This document shows positions 7,761 through 16,139 of a stretch of DNA of 64,000 bases, piece after piece. The position numbers and the translations under genes are program-made. The number at the start of each line of letters is the position of its first letter. Within the stretch, counting starts at the first letter, position 1. Under the pieces are notes generated by a model, which had not been told where the DNA came from, did not search any database, and saw nothing but the letters and a program-made list of their open reading frames with translations. The stretch is from Streptomyces sp. NBC_01116 (GTDB lineage: Bacteria > Actinomycetota > Actinomycetes > Streptomycetales > Streptomycetaceae), in NCBI RefSeq assembly GCF_041435495.1, contig NZ_CP108644.1, positions 2,294,001 through 2,358,000 of the forward strand. The letters are read 5' to 3'.

Positions 7761-9064
7761 ATCCCACCCCCGCCTCCGAGCAGGCCCAGACCGAGGTCGT
7801 GGACCTCTGCGCCGAACTGATCCGGTTCGACACCTCCAACCCGACCAGCGACGAGCGCGCCGCCGCCGACTGGGTGGTGGACCGCCTCACCGAGGTGGGC
7901 ATCGCCTCCGAACTGGTCGAGTCCGCCCCGGGCCGGGCCAGCGTCATCGCCAGGATCGCCGGGGACGACCCCGAGCGCGGCGCCCTGCTGGTCCACGGCC
8001 ACCTGGACGTCGTACCCGCCGACGCCTCCGAGTGGCAGGTCCCGCCGTTCTCGGGCGAGATCCGCGACGGCTACCTCTGGGGCCGGGGCGCGATCGACAT
8101 GAAGGACACGGTGGCGGTCATGCTCGCCACCGCCCGGCACTTCGCCCGCACCGGCACGAAGCCGGCCCGCGACGTGGTGCTCGCCTTCCTCGCCGACGAG
8201 GAGGCGGGCGGCAAGTTCGGCGCCCACTGGCTCGTCGAGCACCGGCCGGACCTCTTCTCGGGGGTCACCGAGGCGATCGGCGAGGGCGGCGGCTTCTCCT
8301 TCGCCATCGACGACACGCGCCGGCTGTACCCGATCGAGAACGCCCAGCGCGGCATGGCCTGGATGGAGCTCACCGCGAACGGCCGGGCCGGCCACGGCTC
8401 GTCGCCCAACGACGAGAACGCGGTCACCGACCTCGCCGAGTCCCTCACCCGGATCGGCCGCGAGACCTTCCCGGTCCGGCTGATCGAACCGGTCCGCGCC
8501 CTGCTGGAGGAGGCCGCCCGGCTCTACGGCGTGGAGTTCGACGAGAACGACATCGAGGCGAGCCTCGCCCGTCTCGGCCCGGTCGCGGACTTCATGCAGG
8601 TGGTGCTCCGCAACTCGGCGAACCCCACCATGTTCACCGCCGGCTACCAGACCAACGTCATCCCCGGGAAGGCCACCGCCCGCGTCGACGGCCGGTTCCT
8701 CCCCGGTCACGAGCAGGAACTGATCGACACGATCGACCGGCTCCTGCTCCCCTCCGTCAGCCGTGAGTGGGTCAACCACGACATAGCGATGGAGACGACG
8801 TTCGACGGCCCGCTGGTCGACGCGATGTGCGACGCCGTCCGCGCCGAGGACCCGGACGGCCACCCCGTCCCGTACTGCAACCCGGGCGGCACCGACGCCA
8901 AGGCCTTCACCCACCTGGGCATCCGCTGCTTCGGCTTCAAGAGCCTGAAGCTCCCGCACGACCTGGACTACGGCCGCCTCTTCCACGGCGTGGACGAGCG
9001 CGTCCCGCTGGAGGGCCTGCGCTTCGGCGTCCGCGTCATGACCCGACTCTGGCAGAGCTGCTGA
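7757..9064 (+). CDS. M20-family metallopeptidase (ArgE/DapE/ACY1 type)
   Basis: A 435-residue cytoplasmic amidohydrolase. The metal-binding signature VHGHLDVVPAD gives His82 and Asp84, and GRGAIDMKDTVA supplies the bridging Asp. LADEEAGGKFGAHWL supplies the catalytic and metal Glu pair. A C-terminal His lies in KLPHDLDYGRLFHG. The lid/dimerisation domain lies between about residues 195 and 320. The family hydrolyses N-acyl amino acids, dipeptides or carbamoyl compounds. Its ATGA overlap with the NCS1 permease indicates translational coupling. With the permease and DUF1177 protein it probably completes import and breakdown of one compound, which remains unknown. Confidence 0.9.
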   Translation: MNPTPASEQAQTEVVDLCAELIRFDTSNPTSDERAAADWVVDRLTEVGIASELVESAPGRASVIARIAGDDPERGALLVHGHLDVVPADASEWQVPPFSGEIRDGYLWGRGAIDMKDTVAVMLATARHFARTGTKPARDVVLAFLADEEAGGKFGAHWLVEHRPDLFSGVTEAIGEGGGFSFAIDDTRRLYPIENAQRGMAWMELTANGRAGHGSSPNDENAVTDLAESLTRIGRETFPVRLIEPVRALLEEAARLYGVEFDENDIEASLARLGPVADFMQVVLRNSANPTMFTAGYQTNVIPGKATARVDGRFLPGHEQELIDTIDRLLLPSVSREWVNHDIAMETTFDGPLVDAMCDAVRAEDPDGHPVPYCNPGGTDAKAFTHLGIRCFGFKSLKLPHDLDYGRLFHGVDERVPLEGLRFGVRVMTRLWQSC

Positions 9065-9116
9065 CCGCACGGTCCATGGTTCTGCCGGGGGCCCGCCCCG
9101 ACCCGGGCTCACCCCG

Positions 9117-9153
9117 CGTACGCCCCCGCCGATCCCTTCGGCGGGGGCGTACG
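9117..9153. terminator. Strong hairpin terminator
   Basis: A perfect 15-base-pair stem (arms 9117-9131 and 9139-9153) with a 7-base loop follows the M20 peptidase stop by 52 bases. No U-tract is present, as is common in Streptomyces. Confidence 0.8.
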
Positions 9154-9204
9154 GCACGATGGGGCGCCGTTCCGCACTCACCCCGCCCCACCTGGAGGAA
9201 CCCC

Positions 9205-9861
9205 GTGACCGCCGAGTCCGCAGCCGGACCCAAGCCGGAGATCCTCGCCGCCTTCGAGGCCGCCAAGGGCTTCATGCCGGTGCACGAGGGCCTCGCCCTG
9301 TACGCCGCCGCCACCGGGGCCGGTGCGCTCGGGCTGCCGCTGCTGGAGGTGGGCACCTACTGCGGGCGGTCCGCCATCCTCCTCGCGGACGCGGCGCGGG
9401 GAGCCGGGGTGAGCGCGCTCACCGTCGACCACCACCGGGGCAGCGAGGAGCAGCAGCCCGGCTGGGAGTACCACGACCCGGACGTGGTCGACCCGGAGGT
9501 CGGGCTGATGGACACCCTGCCGACCTTCCGCCGCACCCTGCGCCGGGCCGGCCTGGAGGACCACGTGGTGGCGCTCGTCGGGCGCTCCCCGCAGGTCGCC
9601 GCCGTGTGGGCCGGACCGCTCGGGCTCGTCTTCATCGACGGCGGGCACACCGACGAGCACGCGAACGCCGACTACGAGGGCTGGGCCCCGCATGTCGCCG
9701 AGGGCGGGCTGCTGGTGATCCACGACGTGTTCCCCGACCCGGCCGACGGCGGGCAGGCCCCGTACCGGATCTATCTCCGGGCGCTGGCCTCCGGAGCGTT
9801 CACCGAGGTGTCGGTGACGGACTCGCTGCGCGTGCTGCGCCGCACGGGGGCCGGGATCTGA
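9205..9861 (+). CDS. Class I SAM-dependent methyltransferase
   Basis: A 218-residue protein with a Rossmann methyltransferase core. Motif I is LLEVGTYCGRSAILLADAA near residues 49-67, the acidic SAM-binding position is in TVDHHRGSEEQ, and the strand-4 motif is LGLVFIDGGHTDEHA. A late IHDVFPDP element is seen in cephalosporin hydroxylase-like and Methyltransf_24 proteins. The GTG at 9205 is chosen because a GGAGG site precedes it and the conserved region starts soon after. It stands alone between the upstream terminator and the amidase gene, so context gives no hint of the acceptor. Confidence 0.85.
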   Translation: MTAESAAGPKPEILAAFEAAKGFMPVHEGLALYAAATGAGALGLPLLEVGTYCGRSAILLADAARGAGVSALTVDHHRGSEEQQPGWEYHDPDVVDPEVGLMDTLPTFRRTLRRAGLEDHVVALVGRSPQVAAVWAGPLGLVFIDGGHTDEHANADYEGWAPHVAEGGLLVIHDVFPDPADGGQAPYRIYLRALASGAFTEVSVTDSLRVLRRTGAGI

Positions 9862-9938
9862 GCCGTACGGGAGCGGGATCCGGGTCGCACGGGCCGCGGT
9901 CCGGGCCGTCCGGACAGCCGCGTGGGTAGCATCGCCGC

Positions 9939-10859
9939 GTGCCGTACGACGACAGCCCTCCCCCCACACGCCGCGCCCGGCCCCGCTCCGTGGCCGCCGC
10001 GCTGACCGCCGTATGCCTCACCGCCGCCGGCTGCGGCAGCGGTCAGGGAGCCGACGGTTCCGGCGCGGCCCCGCCCCGGCCCGGCGCGGACGCCGCCTCC
10101 TCGGCGGCTCCGACGCCGACCGGGAAGCAGCCGCAGCCGTCCGGAACCGCCTCCCCCGCCGACTCCGCGAAGCCGCTGCCGAAGGGCCCGCTGACCGGCC
10201 GGACCGTGGTGATCGACCCGGGACACAATCCGGGCAACCGCGATCACACCCGGGAGATCAACGAGAAGGTCGACATCGGCACCGGCCGCAAGGAGTGCGA
10301 CACGACCGGTACGTCCACCGACGACGGCTACGCGGAGGCCCGGTTCACCCTCGACGTCTCCCACCGGCTGCGCACGCTCCTGGAGGCCGAGGGCGCCCGC
10401 GTCCGGCTGACGCACGACGCGGACCGGCCGTTCGGCCCGTGCATCGACGAGCGGGCCCGGATCGGGAACGAGGCGGAGGCGGACGCGGTGGTCTCGGTGC
10501 ACGCCGACGGATCGGCCGTGGGCAACCGGGGCTTCCACGTGATCCTGCCCGCCGCGGTGAAGGGCGGCGGGGCCGACACCTCGAAGATCGTGAAGAGTTC
10601 GGCCGATCTCGGCGCGAGCATCGCCGGACACTTCGTCCGTACGACCGGAAGCGCGCCTTCCAATTACATCGGCGGAAATACCGGTCTGGACACGCGTAAT
10701 GATCTCGGCGGACTGAATCTGTCGACCGCGCCCAAGGTGTTCGTCGAATGCGGCAATATGCGTGACCCGCAGGACGCGGCCCTGCTCACCAGCGCGAGTT
10801 GGCGGCAGAAGGCCGCCCGGGGACTGGCCGACGGCATTACCGGCTACCTGAAGGGGTAG
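9939..10859 (+). CDS. N-acetylmuramoyl-L-alanine amidase (Amidase_3), exported
   Basis: A 306-residue exported zinc amidase that cleaves the MurNAc-L-Ala bond of peptidoglycan. The N-terminus is basic, then hydrophobic, ending LTAAGCGSG, so Cys32 is a possible lipoprotein anchor, although the lipobox is weak. A Ser/Pro/Ala-rich linker follows to about residue 85. The catalytic domain shows VVIDPGHNPGN (zinc His), YAEARFTLDV (zinc Glu), SVHADGS (zinc His) and VFVECGNMRD (catalytic Glu). Overall architecture resembles mycobacterial Rv3717-type amidases. The GTG at 9939 gives a complete signal sequence. The last third is less GC-rich than its neighbours. Confidence 0.92.
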   Translation: MPYDDSPPPTRRARPRSVAAALTAVCLTAAGCGSGQGADGSGAAPPRPGADAASSAAPTPTGKQPQPSGTASPADSAKPLPKGPLTGRTVVIDPGHNPGNRDHTREINEKVDIGTGRKECDTTGTSTDDGYAEARFTLDVSHRLRTLLEAEGARVRLTHDADRPFGPCIDERARIGNEAEADAVVSVHADGSAVGNRGFHVILPAAVKGGGADTSKIVKSSADLGASIAGHFVRTTGSAPSNYIGGNTGLDTRNDLGGLNLSTAPKVFVECGNMRDPQDAALLTSASWRQKAARGLADGITGYLKG

Positions 10860-11026
10860 TTCTGCGGTGATATTGGGGGGATAACCGCTGATGATCCGGG
10901 CCCGGACGCAACCCGCCCGGGCAGACGATAGATTCATCCGTACGATGGGGAGCCGCTCCCGAGCTTCGAGCCGCACCGGCACCAGCGACGACCGCCCCGA
11001 CGAGACGACCGACTAAGGACCTTCAC

Positions 11027-11884
11027 GTGAATATCCGATCCCTCACTCGAGGCGACGGCGTGGTGATCGGAGCAGCGGTCGTGCTGTTCATCGCCTCTTT
11101 CCTCGACTTCTCCAGCTACGACTGCCCGCAGGGCGTCGACTGCTCCCGGTTCGACAGCCCGAACGCCTGGGACTCGCTCGGACTCCTGATGAGCGTCTTC
11201 CTCGCCGGAGTCATCGGCGCGGCGCTGCTGATCGTCAGCCGTGCGATGCCGGGCCGCAAGGTCGTCGGCCTCGACCTCGGCCAGTTCGGTGCGGCGCTCA
11301 CCGTCTTCGCGCTGTGGACCGCCTTCTGGACGATCCTCGACGTCAACAGCGCCGGCGCGGGCCTGATCCTCGGCCTGCTCGCCGCCATCGTGCTCGTCGC
11401 GGGCGCCGTCGCCGGTCCGATGATCCCCGCGCTCAAGGCCCCGCTCGTCAGCCCGGCCTCCCCCGCGCAGGGCGTCGGGGCCGGGCAGGCCCCGTACGGC
11501 GCGGGCCCCGGCCAGGGCTACGGCTTCCCGGGCGGCCAGCAGCAGCAGCCGTACGGCGCCCAGCCGAGCCAGGGTTACGGCTACCCCGGCGCTCCGCAGC
11601 AGGGCCAGCCCGCCCAGGCCGACCCGGCGCAGGCGCAGCAGGCCCAGGCCCAGCAGCCCTCGCAGGGCGGCGCGGCCCCGGCGGGCGACTTCACCCCGTT
11701 CTGGTTCGCCGTTCCGGTGGCCCGCCCGCTGTACGGCGAGGACGGCTCGCCGAACCCGATCGCCGAGCTGGCGCCGGGCACCTGGTACCTCGCGGTGGAG
11801 CAGCGCGGCCAGAGCCTCATCGCGCAGACGCAGGACGGCCGTCGCGGCGTCCTCCAGGACACCACGGGCATCCAGCGCGGCTGA
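11027..11884 (+). CDS. Four-TM membrane protein with Gly/Gln-rich linker (DUF5336-like)
   Basis: A 285-residue protein with four predicted membrane segments in the first 140 residues: VVIGAAVVLFIASFLDF, LLMSVFLAGVIGAALL, GAALTVFALWTAFW and LILGLLAAIVLVAGAVAG. A long disordered linker of GYG, Q and P repeats occupies about residues 150-215. It ends in a small folded C-terminal domain (FTPFWFAVPVARPLYGE through GVLQDTTGIQRG) that may bind a ligand or partner. Similar proteins are common in Streptomyces and mycobacteria but have no assigned function. It is monocistronic, followed by a hairpin terminator. Confidence 0.8.
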   Translation: MNIRSLTRGDGVVIGAAVVLFIASFLDFSSYDCPQGVDCSRFDSPNAWDSLGLLMSVFLAGVIGAALLIVSRAMPGRKVVGLDLGQFGAALTVFALWTAFWTILDVNSAGAGLILGLLAAIVLVAGAVAGPMIPALKAPLVSPASPAQGVGAGQAPYGAGPGQGYGFPGGQQQQPYGAQPSQGYGYPGAPQQGQPAQADPAQAQQAQAQQPSQGGAAPAGDFTPFWFAVPVARPLYGEDGSPNPIAELAPGTWYLAVEQRGQSLIAQTQDGRRGVLQDTTGIQRG

Positions 11885-11900
11885 TCCCGTACGAGCGCCG

Positions 11901-11930
11901 CGGCCCCTCGCCCTTCCGGGCGGGGGGCCG
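11901..11930. terminator. Hairpin terminator
   Basis: A 13-base-pair stem with one G-T wobble (arms 11901-11913 and 11918-11930) and a 4-base TTCC loop directly follows the DUF5336-like gene. Confidence 0.75.
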
Positions 11931-11960
11931 TTGTCGTACAGTCCAACCCGGTCACCATGC

Positions 11961-11975
11961 CTGACGCTTCGTCAG
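11961..11975. promoter_or_regulatory. Perfect palindrome CTGACG-N3-CGTCAG
   Basis: CTGACGCTTCGTCAG ends 20 bases before the LLM oxidoreductase start codon, where a repressor would block transcription initiation. It shares the CTGAY-N5-GTCAG pattern with sites at 1935, 36153 and 45016. Confidence 0.6.
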
Positions 11976-11995
11976 TTACGGCTGGAGGGTACGGA

Positions 11996-13006
11996 ATGCG
12001 GCTCGGACTCGCGCTCGGATACTGGGGCCGCGGCCCGGACCCCGGCCAACTCGCCCTGGTCCAGGAGGCCGAGCGGCTCGGCTACGACTCGGTGTGGACG
12101 GCGGAGGCCTGGGGGTCGGACGCCTTCACGCCGCTGACCTGGATCGCCGCCCACACCTCCCGGATCCGGCTGGGCACCGGCATCGTCCAGATGGCGGCCC
12201 GCACCCCCACCGCGACGGCCATGCACGCGCTGACCCTGGACCATCTCTCCGGCGGCCGGATGCTGCTCGGCCTCGGCCTGTCCGGGCCGCAGGTGGTGGA
12301 GGGGTGGTACGGCCGGCCGTTCCCCAGGAGCCCGCTGACCGCGACCCGGGAGTACGTCGAGGTGATCCGGCAGGTGCTGGCGCGGCGGGCTCCGGTGGAA
12401 CTGGCGGGCCGCTTCCACTCCCACCCGTACACCGGCCCGGACGCCACCGGGCTCGGCAAGCCGCTGAAGCCGATCACGCATCCGCTGCGGGCCTCGCTCC
12501 CCGTCCTGCTGGGCGCGGAGGGCCCGAGGAACATCGCGCAGACGGTGGAGATCGCGGACGGCTGGCTGCCGCTGTACTGGTCGCCGCTGCGCCGGGACGT
12601 CTACGGGGCCTCGCTCGCCGGCCTCCGGGACGGCTTCATGATCGCGCCGATGGCCCGCGCGCACGTCTGCGACGACGTGGCGGAGGGGCTGTGGCCGGTG
12701 AAGGCGATGCTCGGCTTCTACATCGGCGGGATGGGGCACGCGGCCCGCAACTTCCACGCCGATCTGATGGCCCGCATGGGGTTCGAGGAGGAGGCCCGGC
12801 AGATCCAGGAGCTGTTCCTCCAGGGCCGCAAGGAGGAGGCGGTGCGGGCGGTGCCGGACGCGTTCGCCGACGAGATCTCGCTGATCGGGCCGCGCGCCCG
12901 CATCGCGGAGCGGCTGGAGCTGTGGCGCACGGGACCGGTGACGGACCTGCTGGTCACCGCCCCGGACCCGCACACGCTGCGGGTCCTGGCGGAGCTGAAC
13001 TCCTAG
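11996..13006 (+). CDS. LLM-class F420-dependent oxidoreductase
   Basis: A 336-residue TIM-barrel flavin/F420 oxidoreductase of the luciferase-like superfamily. It begins MRLGLALGYWG with EAERLGYDSVWTAEAWGSDAFT near residue 25, the LTWIAAHTSRIRLGTGIVQM strand and the HLSGGRMLLGLGLSGPQVVEG loop that lines the cofactor site. A second marker is SLPVLLGAEGPRN near residue 168. Such enzymes reduce or oxidise small hydrophobic substrates, including lipid CoA esters; the substrate is unknown. The ATG at 11996 has a GGAGGG site at ideal spacing, whereas the upstream start would include the operator. The palindromic site upstream links it to the acyl-CoA/sterol genes elsewhere in the window. Confidence 0.9.
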   Translation: MRLGLALGYWGRGPDPGQLALVQEAERLGYDSVWTAEAWGSDAFTPLTWIAAHTSRIRLGTGIVQMAARTPTATAMHALTLDHLSGGRMLLGLGLSGPQVVEGWYGRPFPRSPLTATREYVEVIRQVLARRAPVELAGRFHSHPYTGPDATGLGKPLKPITHPLRASLPVLLGAEGPRNIAQTVEIADGWLPLYWSPLRRDVYGASLAGLRDGFMIAPMARAHVCDDVAEGLWPVKAMLGFYIGGMGHAARNFHADLMARMGFEEEARQIQELFLQGRKEEAVRAVPDAFADEISLIGPRARIAERLELWRTGPVTDLLVTAPDPHTLRVLAELNS

Positions 13007-13028
13007 TTCCTGTACCGGATTTCGCCGC

Positions 13029-13808
13029 TCAGCCGAACGAGGACCGGTCCAGCCAGAAGTCCAGCAGCGCGGCGTCGCCGAGCACCTCGACCCGCGGGCT
13101 CGTGGGCTCCAGTCGGCGGTTGAAGACGAGCATCAGATCGGTGAGCGGTCCGCGCAGCGCGACCGTGGCCCTGTCGTGCGCGTGCCGCCAGGTGAAGCGG
13201 TCGTCGCCGAACTCGATCAGCCACTCCGCACCGGGCACGTCGGTGGCGTGCAGATGCAACGAGCGCCCGCCTCCGCGCAGTTCGGCCGCCTCCGGATCGC
13301 CTTCCTCCTGCGAGAAGGAGACGATGCGCAGCCATTCCTCGATGGTGTCGGCGGCCACGTCGGCGTCCACCGTGTACGGGACGCGGGCGGCGAGCGCCGC
13401 GTCCGCCCGGTGCACAGCCGTCTCGTGCGTCATGCGCCGCGCCCAGAAGGCCGTACGCCCCTCCCAGGCCCAGGCCCACACCTCGGTGTCGGGCCCCGCC
13501 TCCCGCAGCGCGGCGGCGGTGGCCGCGGCCCCCTCGGCGAGCCAGGCGTCCAGCGCGGCCGGGTCGTCGCCTTCCGGGCCCTCGCCTCCGGGCACCTTGT
13601 CCTCGGGCAGGTCCTCGGTGGCGCGGGTGCGGACGATCTCGCCGACCCAGCGGTGCGCGCCGCCGACGTGCACGGCGAGTTCGCGCAGGGTCCAGTCGGG
13701 ACAGGTGGGGACGGTCGCGGTGAGATCGGCGCCGGTCAGCACCGCGCGCAGGGCGTCGGTCTGGGCCAGGATCTCGTCGCAGTAACGCTCGTGGGAGAGA
13801 GAGGTCAT
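13029..13808 (-). CDS. Maleylpyruvate isomerase-family mycothiol-dependent enzyme
   Basis: A 259-residue DinB-fold protein. The N-terminal four-helix bundle carries TVPTCPDWTLRELAVHVGGAHRWVG (first metal His) and a later MTHETAVHRADA (two more His), the pattern of the mycothiol-dependent metalloenzymes of actinobacteria. A C-terminal sterol-carrier-like domain (about residues 165-255) contains LHLHATDVPGAEWLIEFG and VALRGPLTDLMLVFNRR. The reaction is unknown; family members isomerise or conjugate small molecules with mycothiol. The ATG at 13808 is chosen over the one at 13817 because the conserved HERYCDEI region begins right after it. Its 3' end faces the LLM oxidoreductase with only 22 bases between them. 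Confidence 0.88.
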   Translation of the reverse strand: MTSLSHERYCDEILAQTDALRAVLTGADLTATVPTCPDWTLRELAVHVGGAHRWVGEIVRTRATEDLPEDKVPGGEGPEGDDPAALDAWLAEGAAATAAALREAGPDTEVWAWAWEGRTAFWARRMTHETAVHRADAALAARVPYTVDADVAADTIEEWLRIVSFSQEEGDPEAAELRGGGRSLHLHATDVPGAEWLIEFGDDRFTWRHAHDRATVALRGPLTDLMLVFNRRLEPTSPRVEVLGDAALLDFWLDRSSFG

Positions 13809-13985
13809 GCGGCGCACCCTAACCGGCGGCGCCCGCGTCGATCACCCCGATATCCGGGCCCCGGCCCCGTCCCGGATACACGACGGTCCAGCCGAGCGGT
13901 GGCCGGCGGGGTTCCGGCCCACAGCCGGTTCGGGAACGTGCCGCACGTGCCGCGAGCACGTGCCGTCGCGCTTCCCGGGCCGCCG

Positions 13986-14564
13986 CTATCCGGTCAGCTG
14001 GGAGGTGGAGGGGACCTTGTCCCTCACCTCGGCGCCCGCGTCCTCGCCCGCCTTCTTGATGCTGTCGATGACGCTCTCGAACGCCCCCACGTCGCCCTCC
14101 CCCGCCTCGCCCTCGCGGAGTTTCGTCCCCAGCCCCTTGAGCGATGCGATCGAGGCGGTGAGCGGGGCGACGGCCTTCGACAGCAGCGGGTCGCCCTTGG
14201 CGTTCTCCGCCGCGGCCCTGAGCCGGTTGTAGGCGAACCCGCCCGCGAGACCCGCCTTGACGAGGGCGAATCTGCGCCCCTCCGCGCCCTTCTTGAACGT
14301 CCCGGCGCGGTACGGCTTCACGATCCACTGGTACGTCGCCCCCGCCGCGAGCCCGGCGTTGGCGACGAACCGGGTCTTGGCGAGCCGCTGCTTCTCGGCG
14401 GAGGCCGAAGGAGAGGCCGCCGAGGGGTCCGTCGCGGGCGATGCGCTCGTCGCGTCGCCCGCCGCGGGTTCGCCGGAGTCGCCGCACGCCGTGGTGCCCG
14501 CCAGCAGGGCGCAGGACAGCAGCAGCGCTGCCAGGGTTCGGCGGAGCGGTACGGAACGGGACAC
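13986..14564 (-). CDS. Putative lipoprotein of unknown function
   Basis: A 192-residue exported protein. The N-terminal SRSVPLRRTLAALLLSCALLAGTTACGDSG has a basic region, a hydrophobic core and a clear lipobox LAGTTAC, so Cys27 should be lipidated. An Ala/Ser/Asp-rich linker is followed by a helical domain with YQWIVKPYRAGTFKKG and VKAGLAGGFAYNRLRAA. Similar small lipoproteins occur across Streptomyces; I cannot name a function. The GTG at 14562-14564 is preferred to the upstream ATG because a GGAGG site precedes it and it gives a normal signal peptide. Confidence 0.8.
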   Translation of the reverse strand: MSRSVPLRRTLAALLLSCALLAGTTACGDSGEPAAGDATSASPATDPSAASPSASAEKQRLAKTRFVANAGLAAGATYQWIVKPYRAGTFKKGAEGRRFALVKAGLAGGFAYNRLRAAAENAKGDPLLSKAVAPLTASIASLKGLGTKLREGEAGEGDVGAFESVIDSIKKAGEDAGAEVRDKVPSTSQLTG

Positions 14565-14748
14565 GGCGGGCCTCCTGGCCCGACCGACCGGTCCGGCCAG
14601 ATCGACCGGACGAGCCGGACCATCCGGGCACGTCACAGCGAGTGACGGATCTCGGCACTCCCCTTGAGCCTCGCCCGTTCACCCCGTGGCCGCCACTCGG
14701 TGCGGGCCGTACGGGTTTCACCCTGCGTAAAGCGGCAACCAGAGTTCC

Positions 14749-15042
14749 ATGTCTCCCAGAACCCGTTCAGGAAGCAGTTCAGCGGCTCGTGTCATAGCCG
14801 TCGTGGCCGACATTCTGGCCTTCATCATCATCCTCTGGATTCTGATGTACCTGCTGGACGCCAACCGCGGCAACGACTTCGTGCAGTGGGTGCACGACTC
14901 GGCCCGCTGGCTGGCGGGCTGGTCGTACGACCTGTTCACGTTCGACAGGACGTGGGCGAACGTCGTCACCGGATACGGCCTCGCGGCCGTGGTCTACCTC
15001 TTCATCGGGCACGCGGTGGCGGGCCGGCTCCGCCGCGGCTGA
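14749..15042 (+). CDS. Small two-helix membrane protein
   Basis: A 97-residue protein with two hydrophobic segments (AVVADILAFIIILWILMYLL and VVTGYGLAAVVYLFIGHAV) separated by a hydrophilic loop with Trp-rich VQWVHDSARWLAGWSYDLF. Conserved small membrane proteins of this shape are common in Streptomyces; the function is unknown. It is convergent with the toroid protein gene at 15066, only 23 bases apart. Confidence 0.75.
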   Translation: MSPRTRSGSSSAARVIAVVADILAFIIILWILMYLLDANRGNDFVQWVHDSARWLAGWSYDLFTFDRTWANVVTGYGLAAVVYLFIGHAVAGRLRRG

Positions 15043-15065
15043 ACAGGGCCCGCCCCAGGGCGTGT

Positions 15066-16139
15066 TCAGCGGCAGCAGTCAGGCTCCAGGCCGACCGGCA
15101 GCCGCTCGCCCCCGAAGACCGCGGTGGTCGCCTCGTCCCCCCCGAGCGCGGCCACCGCGAGCAGCAGCGAGCCCGCCGTCCAGGTGGTGAGCTCCTCGGG
15201 CCAGAAGGCCCGGTTGCCCTCGAAGACGTATCCCGTCCAGTACAGGCCGCCCTCGGTGCGCAGGTGCTGGACGGACTGGAGGATCTCCAGCGCCCGGTCC
15301 GACTCCCCCGTCACCCAGAGGGCCAGGGCGAGTTCGCAGCTCTCACCGCCGGTCACCCAGGGGTTGGGCAGCACGCAGCGCACCCCGAGGCCGGGGACGA
15401 CGAAGCGGTCCCAGCCCTCCTGGACGCGGGCGGTGGCCTCGGCCCCGGTGACCGCGCCGCCGAGGACCGGGTAGTACCAGTCCATCGAGTAACGGCTCTT
15501 GTCGAGGAAGCGCTCGGGGTGGCTGCGGATCGCGTGGGCCAGCGCCCCGGTCGCCAACTCCCAGTCGGGCTGCGGCTCCTCGCGGCGCTCGGCGATGGCC
15601 AGCGCGCAGCGCAGCGCCTGGTGGATCGAGGAGGAGCCGGTGAGCAGCGCGTCGCTCACGGGCGTTCCGTCGGGCTCCCGCTTCCAGCCGATCTGCCCGC
15701 CGGGCTGCTGGAGCCCGAGGACGAATTCGACGGCCGCGAAGACCGTGGGCCACATCCGGTCGACGAACGCGTCGTCGCCGGTGGCCAGGTAGTGGTGCCA
15801 GACGCCGACGGCCACGTACGCGCAGAAGTTGCTCTCCAGGCTCCGGTCGGTCGGCTGCCGCGGATCGCCGTCGTGGTAGGCGGCGTACCAGGAGCCGTCG
15901 GTGTTCTGGTTGCGGGCGAGCCAGTCGTAGGCGCGGCCCGCCGCCTCGTGCTCGCCGGCCGCGTCCAGGGCCATCGCGGCCTCGGTGTGGTCCCACGGGT
16001 CGAGGTGGTGGCCCCGGAACCAGGGCAGCGCCCCGTCCTCGCGCTGTACGGCGGCGAGCGCGGCGACCGTCTCGGTGGCCTGAGCCGCCGTCAGGACGCC
16101 CGGCAGGACGAGGTGCTCGGTCTGTTCGGGAGTGCTCAC
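15066..16139 (-). CDS. Alpha/alpha-toroid protein (annotated-type 'prenyltransferase', six-hairpin fold)
   Basis: A 357-residue soluble protein made of repeating helical hairpins of the kind shared by terpene cyclases, prenyltransferases and six-hairpin glycosidases. Repeats include LAAVQREDGALPWF, DPWDHTEAAMALDAAG, WLARNQNTDGSWYAAY, FVLGLQQPGGQIGW and SVQHLRTEGGLYWTGYVFEG. Aromatic and acidic residues in the loops (WDHTEA, YSMDWYYPVLGG, PEELTTWTAG) suggest a carbohydrate or isoprenoid pocket; no DXDD or DDxxD motif is seen. The GTG at 16139 overlaps the methyltransferase stop, so it is translationally coupled as the last gene of the GT4-methyltransferase-toroid operon. A glycan-active role fits the neighbouring glycosyltransferase at least as well as prenyl transfer. 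Confidence 0.8.
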   Translation of the reverse strand: MSTPEQTEHLVLPGVLTAAQATETVAALAAVQREDGALPWFRGHHLDPWDHTEAAMALDAAGEHEAAGRAYDWLARNQNTDGSWYAAYHDGDPRQPTDRSLESNFCAYVAVGVWHHYLATGDDAFVDRMWPTVFAAVEFVLGLQQPGGQIGWKREPDGTPVSDALLTGSSSIHQALRCALAIAERREEPQPDWELATGALAHAIRSHPERFLDKSRYSMDWYYPVLGGAVTGAEATARVQEGWDRFVVPGLGVRCVLPNPWVTGGESCELALALWVTGESDRALEILQSVQHLRTEGGLYWTGYVFEGNRAFWPEELTTWTAGSLLLAVAALGGDEATTAVFGGERLPVGLEPDCCR

